22,326 nt of DNA from Candidatus Njordarchaeota archaeon (GTDB taxonomy: Archaea; Asgardarchaeota; Njordarchaeia; Njordarchaeales; Njordarchaeaceae). This document shows positions 16,147 to 22,326 of this stretch, piece after piece. The notes beneath the pieces are model-generated. The model did no database searches, was not told the origin of the DNA, and worked only from the letters and a program-made list of their open reading frames with translations. The position numbers were made by a program, and so were the translations under genes. Within the stretch, counting starts at the first letter, position 1. The number at the start of each line of letters is the position of its first letter. The stretch lies in assembly GCA_029856055.1 (NCBI GenBank), contig JAHQWF010000034.1:1-22326 (forward strand), read 5' to 3'.

Positions 16147-16196
16147 TAATTATCTCGCTAGAAAATCTTTTTATAATAGAGAATTAGAGATAATTA
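16147..16196. promoter_or_regulatory. 10-bp inverted repeat around a TATA element, divergent thrS region
   Basis: TAATTATCTC (16147-16156) and GAGATAATTA (16187-16196) are exact inverted copies. Their centres are 40 bp apart, close to four helical turns. Between them, at 16170-16178, is a TATA-like stretch that on the minus strand reads TATTATAAA and sits about 50 bp before the GTG start of the 139-aa gene. The layout suits a regulator binding both sides of the promoter. Confidence 0.5.
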
Positions 16197-16276
16197 AGTT
16201 TATTGCAAGATTTAAGTTATTTGCATTGTATACTTGGTTTTAATCATTTCAACCGAGAATGTATTTGGTGAACAGA

Positions 16277-18184
16277 TTGGTTATAAAAATTAGATTACCG
16301 AATGGAAGGATTATAGAGGGAGAAAAAGGCAAAAGAATACTTGATGTAATTGGGTATAACATAGGATTGGTAGCAAGATATAATTGTAAATTGGTAGATT
16401 TAAGCACAATTATGGATGATGAAGGCGAGATAGAGATACTCGATTTTAATGATGCCGATGGAAAATATGTGTTTTGGCATACTGCAGCCCACATTTTAGC
16501 TCATGCTGTAAAAGAATTATATCCAGATTACAAGCTCGGTATAGGTCACCCAACTGAGAATGGTTTTTTCTATGAGTTCTATACATTTGAAAAACCATTT
16601 ACATCGGAGGATTTATCTCGCATCGAGGAAAAAATGCAGGAGATAATATCTAAGAATTACCCAATAAAGAGAATTATGTTATCTAGAGATAAAGCGATTG
16701 AATTATTTAAAAATCGAGGAGAAGATTTCAAGGTGGAACTGCTAAATGAGATGAGTGAAGAGGAAGTCTCGATATATGAACAAGGTTCTTTTAGAGATCT
16801 ATGTAGAGGTCCGCACTTATCTTCAACAAGTATCGTTAAGCACATAAAATTATTATCTGTCTCCTCAACTTACTGGAAAGGGATAGAGGGTAACCCGAGT
16901 ATGCAGAGGATTTATGGAGTTGCTTTCCCAGAGAAAAAGATGCTAGATGATTACTTAAAAATGTTAGAAGAAGCTAAAAAGAGGGATCATAGATTCTTAG
17001 GACCGAAGCTAGAGATATTTGATTTGTTCGAGGAAGTAGCGGGCCCAGGGCTAGTTTATTGGCTACCTAAAGGAGCCTTGATGAGGCGGTTAATAGAGGA
17101 TTTCCTAGTAAAAATTCATTTAAAAAATGGATATCAACTAGTCTACACTCCTCACATAGCTAGGATAAAGCTATATGAGATTTCTGGTCACATAAAGTAC
17201 TATAAAGAAAACATGTTCATGTTTGATATCGAGAATAATAAATATGCTATAAAACCCATGAATTGTCCCGGCCATATACTTATTTATAAATCGAGGAAGA
17301 GGAGTTATAAGGAGCTTCCATTGAGATTCTTTGAGCTAGGAACAGTCTATAGAAATGAGAAGTCAGGCGTACTTCATGGATCATTAAGAGTAAGAGGGTT
17401 TACACAGGATGATGGGCACATATTTTGTACCCCCGAGCAGTTAGAAAGCGAGATATTAAATCTAATAGACTTGACGACAAAAATAATGAACGCATTTAAC
17501 TTTAAGTTCTCAGCTAAGCTCTCGATAAGGGATCCTATGAATAAAGAAAAGTATATGGGTAATGATGAGGATTGGGAGAAAGCCGAAAAAGCGCTTGCTA
17601 GAGCACTAGAGCTAAGAAAAATACCTTATACTGTTGAAGAAGGTGAAGCAGCATTTTATGGTCCTAAGATAGATATTTTCATGACAGATGTTCTAGGGAG
17701 AAAATGGCAACTCACAACAATACAACTAGATTTCAATCTACCTAGACGCTTCAAGGCAATGTACGTTGACAAGGATAACACAGAGAAGTACACAGTGATG
17801 ATACATCGTGCGATAATAGGGTCTATAGAGAGGTTCTTCGGTATTTTAATAGAGCATTTTGGTGGAGATTTTCCTTTGTGGCTAGCACCTACACAAGCTG
17901 TAGTTCTTCCAATAAGTGAATCAATTCTTGATTACGCACGGCAAATATACAGGAAATTGATGGATAATGATGTTAGAGTCGAGCTAGATGATAGACCACT
18001 CACACTTAACAAGAGAATAAGAGATGCAGAGCTAAAGAAAATTCCGTATGTGCTTGTAGTAGGCGAGCGTGAAAAGCAATCAGGAAAAATTGCGGTAAGG
18101 AAGAGAAAAGAGGGAAATTTAGGAACTATGAGTATAGATGATTTCATAGAAATAATAAAGAAGTCGTATCCAAAAATTGAGTGA
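16277..18184 (+). CDS. thrS: Threonyl-tRNA synthetase, full-length bacterial/eukaryotic type
   Basis: It charges tRNA-Thr and clears mis-made Ser-tRNA-Thr. From the N-terminus there is a TGS domain (about residues 1-60), then the N2 editing domain with HTAAH and CRGPH (HxxxH plus CxxxH). The class II core follows, with zinc ligands in PMNCPGH, RGFTQDDGHIF and MIHRAIIGS, and last an anticodon domain from about residue 525. Archaeal ThrRS usually has an unrelated D-aminoacyl-tRNA-deacylase-like editing domain, or crenarchaea split editing into another protein; this one has the bacterial N2 form. I choose TTG 16277 as start because GGTGA (16267-16271) precedes it by five bases and the TGS domain begins there. 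An in-frame ATG at 16259 would add six residues but has no site. Confidence 0.93.
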   Translation: MVIKIRLPNGRIIEGEKGKRILDVIGYNIGLVARYNCKLVDLSTIMDDEGEIEILDFNDADGKYVFWHTAAHILAHAVKELYPDYKLGIGHPTENGFFYEFYTFEKPFTSEDLSRIEEKMQEIISKNYPIKRIMLSRDKAIELFKNRGEDFKVELLNEMSEEEVSIYEQGSFRDLCRGPHLSSTSIVKHIKLLSVSSTYWKGIEGNPSMQRIYGVAFPEKKMLDDYLKMLEEAKKRDHRFLGPKLEIFDLFEEVAGPGLVYWLPKGALMRRLIEDFLVKIHLKNGYQLVYTPHIARIKLYEISGHIKYYKENMFMFDIENNKYAIKPMNCPGHILIYKSRKRSYKELPLRFFELGTVYRNEKSGVLHGSLRVRGFTQDDGHIFCTPEQLESEILNLIDLTTKIMNAFNFKFSAKLSIRDPMNKEKYMGNDEDWEKAEKALARALELRKIPYTVEEGEAAFYGPKIDIFMTDVLGRKWQLTTIQLDFNLPRRFKAMYVDKDNTEKYTVMIHRAIIGSIERFFGILIEHFGGDFPLWLAPTQAVVLPISESILDYARQIYRKLMDNDVRVELDDRPLTLNKRIRDAELKKIPYVLVVGEREKQSGKIAVRKRKEGNLGTMSIDDFIEIIKKSYPKIE

Positions 18185-18194
18185 TTATAACCCC

Positions 18195-20363
18195 TTATGG
18201 AGGTAGCTTAGCTAGCATCTCTTCTATTTCTTTTGGTATAGCTTTATAACCCTCAGACCTCCATATTTCTAATGATTTACTTAGATATGTTCTCGCGAAG
18301 TGGATTATTTCGCCATCAGATTTGAACTTCACGTAGTATTCAGTCAATACCTCTCCAGCTCTCTTGTAAAATATTGCTACTTCAAACTTATTTTCGTCAG
18401 GATCTCTCACTAGTGCTTGGGAATAATCTATTAAGTCTCTTAATATTATCTCGCACTTCTGTTTATCGTTAGAGAGTTTAATTGCCTTATAAACAGCATC
18501 TATATAATTATCGACAATCTCCCTAGAGAATTCACCTTTATGTATCGCCCAGGTTATCAATCTCCGTAAGATATCTATTGAGTGTGTTAAAGTTTTCTCT
18601 TTTAAGCTCGCTAATTGCATTCTAGAAGCAGTAGTAACTATCGCCATCACATTATTAATTAATGCAGCAAATCTCCCAGGATCAGCCTGGGAATCTATCT
18701 CCTTAATATCATTATCACCAAAGCTAGCGAGCAATCGGATTAAGTAAAATAACTCCTTTGGTGTTTCACCTAGTCTCAATGCCGACTTACTCATGATAAA
18801 TACAACTGGCGATACTCTTGATATGAAATCTAATAAAGTGATTCTATTTCTGGCATAGAGCTTGTAAAAGAAATAAAATGCTTCTTTAGATAAATTCGAG
18901 CCTTCTCTCCAGATTTTATCCTTCATATCACCGTTAGTGACCCAACCAAGATACATTAATAAGTGAAGTATCAATTGGTAGAAGTCGAAGTATGTACCTA
19001 TACTTAGTGGGGGAGAAGCTTTTATGATCTCATATACATCCTCCATGACGAGATTGTAGGCATCCAGTAATATTTGTTGTCTATCCTTGATCGACAATCC
19101 ATAAGATTCAGCTGCAGCGAGAGAAGATAATATATACGGTCTAATACTAGATAGTGCATAAATACTAGTCTCTATAACTTCTTTCTTCCGTGATGAAAGT
19201 AATTTTCTAATCAACGTCTTTCCTAGCAGAGATTTGTACTTATCTTTGATCTCCATGTAATGCAATTTATTATCGGTCAGATATTTCTGGACATCTAACC
19301 ATGTTTTAGGCGCATAAAGAGACTCAAACATCTCTATTTCTTTTAACGTACTATAAGTGATCTCATAAAGGATATTAGATTTATTCCTATAGTAATTAAT
19401 TAACTCGTCTCCAAGTGGTGATTTAAGTACATATCTAGAGACCGAAAACAACAATACAGAATAAACATCTTTCATTTTACTATCAGAGTTTCTAAATATC
19501 TCTGCTATCTCCTCTATATGTGAAGTTAAGAAGTTTCTATACTCAGCAAACTTGCCCTCAAGAGCGGATTCCACTTCTTTCTTAATTAATTCTGCTATTA
19601 GTGGATTAACAGATTGTACTTCAAAATCCATTAGACCCTTAATATCTGTCTTACTAAGCGACTTAAAATTCGGTGGCATTCTTAATATCATTAAACCTAT
19701 CTTGATACCTAGCAATGAACCTATATCGCTAAAGCTTTCTATTGATCTGAGAGAATAAGCTTTGCTATAAGCATCTAATAATCTCCACTCAAAGAAATTT
19801 TTAATGCATTCATCAAGCGTTTTTTCTGGATCCGAAGGGCCTTCTGTCTTAGGTATAAATCTATTTTTTAATTCCTCTTCTTTCTCTAATCTAGCAAAAT
19901 CTTTCATCTCTCTATTAATCTGGATAGCTATCTCAGTTGAGAGCCCACTAAAAATCACTTTTGATAGATCTACTATCTCTGAAAAACTGGGAAGTTCGGG
20001 AGATACCTTTAGGAAATCATCTATAATCCTGAGAACGGTGTCTTGGAGAGTTCCAGTAACAAGGTTAAAAGATTCTTTAGGAATAACTCTATCGATTTTA
20101 TTTACTAATTCTCTAGCTTTTATTTCCGAAGCGATATCCTCTTTATCGGTAGCAACTACAACTAATACTTCAGGGTTAACATTACTTGTTAAGATATACA
20201 GTCGATAATTACCATACTCCATAGCTCTTAGTAAACCCATACCCATTTCTTCAGACAAACTAATAGCCACTGACATCAAGGGGCTTAATATCTCTGACTT
20301 TTCGAAGCCACATTGCGCTATAGGTAAACCAGATTTTAAAAGTATTATTACTCCTCTTATCAT
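18195..20363 (-). CDS. Longin/roadblock-like domain fused to a long alpha-helical body, function unknown
   Basis: A 722-residue protein. Residues 1 to about 105 show a strand-strand-helix-strand-strand-helix pattern (VIILLKSGLPIAQCGF, SVAISLSEEMG, GNYRLYILTSN, EVLVVVATDKED, then an amphipathic helix). This resembles the small longin/roadblock domains that archaea pair with small GTPases. The remaining 600 residues look almost entirely helical, with a TPR-like end (FARTYLSKSLEIWRSEGYKA). No enzyme motif, signal peptide or membrane span is seen. The ATG at 20363 has a GGAGGG site at 20379-20374 that could be masked by a small GC hairpin. It is transcribed alone and ends 10 bp from the convergent thrS. 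No GTPase gene lies in the window. Fold call is from pattern only; function is unknown. Confidence 0.75.
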   Translation of the reverse strand: MIRGVIILLKSGLPIAQCGFEKSEILSPLMSVAISLSEEMGMGLLRAMEYGNYRLYILTSNVNPEVLVVVATDKEDIASEIKARELVNKIDRVIPKESFNLVTGTLQDTVLRIIDDFLKVSPELPSFSEIVDLSKVIFSGLSTEIAIQINREMKDFARLEKEEELKNRFIPKTEGPSDPEKTLDECIKNFFEWRLLDAYSKAYSLRSIESFSDIGSLLGIKIGLMILRMPPNFKSLSKTDIKGLMDFEVQSVNPLIAELIKKEVESALEGKFAEYRNFLTSHIEEIAEIFRNSDSKMKDVYSVLLFSVSRYVLKSPLGDELINYYRNKSNILYEITYSTLKEIEMFESLYAPKTWLDVQKYLTDNKLHYMEIKDKYKSLLGKTLIRKLLSSRKKEVIETSIYALSSIRPYILSSLAAAESYGLSIKDRQQILLDAYNLVMEDVYEIIKASPPLSIGTYFDFYQLILHLLMYLGWVTNGDMKDKIWREGSNLSKEAFYFFYKLYARNRITLLDFISRVSPVVFIMSKSALRLGETPKELFYLIRLLASFGDNDIKEIDSQADPGRFAALINNVMAIVTTASRMQLASLKEKTLTHSIDILRRLITWAIHKGEFSREIVDNYIDAVYKAIKLSNDKQKCEIILRDLIDYSQALVRDPDENKFEVAIFYKRAGEVLTEYYVKFKSDGEIIHFARTYLSKSLEIWRSEGYKAIPKEIEEMLAKLPP

Positions 20364-20369
20364 TACAGA

Positions 20370-20381
20370 CCCTCCAGAGGG
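20370..20381. promoter_or_regulatory. GC-rich palindrome over the ribosome site of the 722-aa gene
   Basis: CCCTCCAGAGGG has perfect 5-bp arms around two bases. In the minus-strand mRNA it reads CCCUCUGGAGGG, so CCCU could pair with AGGG and hide the Shine-Dalgarno sequence GGAGGG that lies 10 bases before the ATG. It stands out in an otherwise AT-rich gap. Confidence 0.35.
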
Positions 20382-20412
20382 CTTATGAATACCTTAAAAG
20401 AGCTAGCAGAAC

Positions 20413-20423
20413 AATTATAAATT
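20413..20423 (-). promoter_or_regulatory. TATA-like element of the 722-aa gene
   Basis: On the minus strand this reads AATTTATAATT, about 55 bp before the ATG at 20363. Transcription would start near 20390, giving a leader that contains the GC palindrome and ribosome site. Confidence 0.4.
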
Positions 20424-20518
20424 TTTTTAGTCCTCTTTTGATTAATATAATAAAGATATAATTAAATTATTTAAATTCCTTTGCGATTATAAGAGAGAAT
20501 TAATTTCTTTAAATCTAA

Positions 20519-20543
20519 CTAATATATCATGTAAATATATTAG
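20519..20543. repeat. 9-bp inverted repeat in the AT-rich gap
   Basis: CTAATATAT (20519-20527) and ATATATTAG (20535-20543) are exact inverted copies around seven bases. It could be an operator or a weak transcript hairpin downstream of the permease gene, but AT-rich sequence makes chance repeats common. Confidence 0.3.
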
Positions 20544-20741
20544 AATAGAAATTAAATTAATTAAACGTAAAACTGGAGGAAATCAATTTATTTGATTCAT
20601 AATCCATATATTATAGTTCTAAATTATTACTTTTCTAATCGATATTTGTAATTCAATGATGATAGTAAATTAAATAAAAGTAGTATTAAGCTATATTCTC
20701 ATAAAAATCCGTAGAAAATGATTTGTAAATTATATTAGAAT

Positions 20742-22100
20742 TTATTTAGCTAAGTATAATATAAAACCTATAGCAATCACTATAGATGTTGTAACCCAAA
20801 TAATCCAATCAAGGAAGCTAGTTATAACAAAAAGGCCAGTTAGTATCGAAGCTATCAATGGCAATATTGGGAATTTACCAATAGATAGGGGTATTTTGAA
20901 AGCTCTTTTAGTGCCGGGTTTTGTGTATCTCAAAACTATGACAGAAATATTAACAATGATGAAAGCTAGTAGGGCGGCTAATGACGCTGTCTTACCAACT
21001 AGATCAATTAATTTATATTCTATACCTCCAATCACTAGCTTCCAACCAGTTATCATTGGGAAATATAGAGTTATGAATACTATCATAATTGATATTAAGC
21101 CAGCTAAAATAACCGAGATATAAGGTGTTCTTCTTATGGAATCGACTTTTGCTAATCCTCGATGGAGTATATGCTCATCAGCTAGTCCGTACATTAATCG
21201 CGACGATGAAACTAGAAATCCGAGTACAGTATTTGTGGTAGAAAAAAGCGCTATAGCCATCAATAAATAATAGGATTCACTCAACGCAACTTGAGCAGCA
21301 TCAGCTAGAGGTGCATGTGATTCCGCTAGAGCATCCCAGGGTAAAAGGCGGACTATAGCTAAACTCACCAATATATATAGCGTTGAACAAGCTAGTAAAG
21401 CCAATATGATTGCTTTTGGCATAGTTCTCTCGGGGTCTTTAGTTTCTTCACTTAGAGTTGGTTGAAGTTCAAAACCAGTGAACGCAAAATAAAATATAGC
21501 GGCACCCAGCATCACACCTAATAATGGATCAAAGCCAGTGGATATATTTAGGTACGAGGGGTTTCTTGGCCCAAAAATAAATCCCAATAGCACAATAAAT
21601 ACGAGTCCACCAGCCTCAACAAACGTAAAGATAAGAGTTAGTAAAGCCGATTCTTCAATACCATACCAATTAAGTACTGAAAGCAGAATTATCAATATTA
21701 CAGTTATCCACGGTATCAGAGATGGGTCCCAGTTCAATAATGCCACAAAATATCTTGAGAAACCTATCCCAGCTGTAGCTGCTCCACTTATTCCCTCGAA
21801 TACGATTAACCATCCAGCGATAAAGCCTAGTATCTCATGCTTAGGAAAAGCCTCTTTAACATACCTATGCGTACTAGATGCAAAGGGATACATAGATGAT
21901 AATTCAGCGTAAGAGAGACCAGTCATTATAGCGATTAATGTTGCGAATAGGACGCTTAACCATATTGCGTCTCTTGCAAAAGCTGCGGCACGTCCTACTA
22001 GAACATATATACCCGCACCTAGAATTAATCCTATACCGAAGAATGTTGTGTATCCGAGTCCTAGAGCTCTCTTTAATGATGATTCTTTGTTTTCTGGCAT
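20742..22100 (-). CDS. APC-superfamily amino-acid permease
   Basis: A 452-residue membrane protein with about 12 spans and the amino acid-polyamine-organocation fold. The first span has the unwound substrate-site motif GIGLILGAGIYVLVG. Another family segment is FYFAFTGFELQPTLSEETKDPERTMPKAI, where the FTGFE/SEETKDP stretch is typical of APC members. Probable substrate is an amino acid or polyamine, taken up with a proton; the exact one is not readable. The ATG at 22100 has an AGGA site eight bases upstream. Ten bases upstream of the ATG is a perfect 20-bp inverted repeat that may control it. It is transcribed alone or after the partial gene at the right edge (97-bp gap). Confidence 0.93.
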   Translation of the reverse strand: MPENKESSLKRALGLGYTTFFGIGLILGAGIYVLVGRAAAFARDAIWLSVLFATLIAIMTGLSYAELSSMYPFASSTHRYVKEAFPKHEILGFIAGWLIVFEGISGAATAGIGFSRYFVALLNWDPSLIPWITVILIILLSVLNWYGIEESALLTLIFTFVEAGGLVFIVLLGFIFGPRNPSYLNISTGFDPLLGVMLGAAIFYFAFTGFELQPTLSEETKDPERTMPKAIILALLACSTLYILVSLAIVRLLPWDALAESHAPLADAAQVALSESYYLLMAIALFSTTNTVLGFLVSSSRLMYGLADEHILHRGLAKVDSIRRTPYISVILAGLISIMIVFITLYFPMITGWKLVIGGIEYKLIDLVGKTASLAALLAFIIVNISVIVLRYTKPGTKRAFKIPLSIGKFPILPLIASILTGLFVITSFLDWIIWVTTSIVIAIGFILYLAK

Positions 22101-22109
22101 TATTAATTC

Positions 22110-22129
22110 CTTATTAATTTTTTAATAAG
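22110..22129. promoter_or_regulatory. Perfect 8-bp inverted repeat directly upstream of the permease gene
   Basis: CTTATTAA (22110-22117) and TTAATAAG (22122-22129) are exact inverted copies around TTTT. The site ends about ten bases before the permease ATG, where a bound repressor would block transcription, or where an mRNA hairpin would affect translation. AT-rich sequence lowers the weight of this. Confidence 0.4.
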
Positions 22130-22197
22130 ATCAAGTTAAAAATGCTAGAACAAATCTTCTTTCTGATAAATAATTTAAAACAGTTGTGTTTATGTTT

Positions 22198-22326
22198 TCA
22201 CAAAAGTTCTAGTATTTCTTTCTTCTTGTCTTCGGAAAAGTTCCTTAAGAGTAAGTCAAGCGAATTATAATTAATACCAATTTCCTTCATCTTATCTATT
22301 ATCCCGTAGATCGCATCCTTCTTCAT
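22198..22326 (-). CDS. C-terminal end or small gene at the right edge, unknown
   Basis: An open minus-strand frame runs from the window edge to a TGA at 22198-22200 and encodes a charged helical segment of 42 residues, beginning MKKDAIYGIIDKMKEIG and ending KKKEILELL. The first codon inside the window is an ATG exactly at the edge, so this may be a complete small protein or the tail of a longer one. Composition looks coding (many Lys, Ile, Leu, Glu). No family can be assigned. Confidence 0.45.
   Translation of the reverse strand: MKKDAIYGIIDKMKEIGINYNSLDLLLRNFSEDKKKEILELL

Larger units (their letters stand above)
20364..20741. other. AT-rich intergenic region of 378 bp without a convincing gene
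   Basis: This gap separates the 722-aa gene from the end of the permease gene upstream on the same strand. Next to the 722-aa gene lie its ribosome site, a short GC inverted repeat and a TATA-like element. The rest is very AT-rich. It contains a 9-bp inverted repeat at 20519-20543 and a plus-strand GGAGGA at 20576-20581 that is followed by only a 20-codon frame. I see no tRNA or clear C/D-box RNA. Confidence 0.6.

Noticed and set aside
19804..20208. 134-codon open frame antisense to the 722-aa gene
   Set aside because: It is serine-rich, typical of an antisense shadow, and lies inside a gene with a good ribosome site.
20592..20651. Short plus-strand frame after a GGAGGA site
   Set aside because: It gives only 19 residues after a TTG start with spacing longer than elsewhere, and no coding character in an AT-rich gap.
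20656..20662. ATGATGA resembling the C box of a C/D-box guide RNA in the intergenic gap
   Set aside because: No CTGA D box or partner C'/D' boxes occur within the following 60 bases, so a guide RNA is not supported.
1..22326. CRISPR arrays, insertion sequences or integrated elements
   Set aside because: No regularly spaced repeats, terminal inverted repeats with a transposase, integrase gene or tRNA attachment site were seen.

Overview
The window looks like a stretch of archaeal chromosome, most likely from a thermophilic Thermoproteota (Crenarchaeota) lineage. It is AT-rich. It carries archaeal-only or archaeal-type information genes: a Taw1 wyosine enzyme, an archaeal class I CCA-adding enzyme, deoxyhypusine synthase and a class I LysRS. 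Promoters are TATA-like. Shine-Dalgarno sites are GGTGA/GGAGGT, often followed by TTG starts. I cannot name the genus. There are no rRNAs, tRNAs, CRISPR arrays, insertion sequences or integrase genes, so this is mostly housekeeping DNA with several unfamiliar proteins.

Layout. (1) 1-1284, minus strand: a polytopic membrane protein followed 2 bp later by a secreted-protein gene broken by three frameshifts and cut by the window edge. (2) 1404-3398, minus: an OppD-like ABC ATPase without a permease, coupled to a HhH-GPD-like protein with a Fe-S cysteine loop. (3) 3574-4605, plus: taw1, ending with no gap against the convergent cca. (4) 9033-4606, minus: an unknown 367-aa protein, a 632-aa helical-repeat protein and cca in a tight row; upstream is deoxyhypusine synthase (10092-9121), which shares a divergent promoter region with an MFS transporter (10214-11557). 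(5) 11984-11607, minus: a small HTH regulator, divergent from the plus-strand cluster lysS-deoC-(ThiI-like), with a perfect inverted repeat between them. (6) 16124-15705, minus: a 139-aa unknown protein, divergent from thrS (16277-18184), with a 10-bp inverted repeat around a TATA element. (7) 20363-18195, minus: a 722-aa protein with a longin/roadblock-like N-terminus and a long helical body. (8) 20364-20741: an AT-rich non-coding gap. (9) 22100-20742, minus: an APC amino-acid permease, then a gene fragment at the right edge.

Much of the window serves translation: tRNA 3'-end maturation (cca), tRNA-Phe position 37 modification (taw1), two aminoacyl-tRNA synthetases, aIF5A modification (dys) and a ThiI homologue whose catalytic motifs are lost. 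Two large helical-repeat proteins and the unknown 367-aa and 139-aa proteins sit among these genes. They are the best places to look for something undescribed, above all the longin-plus-solenoid protein and the catalytically dead ThiI homologue.
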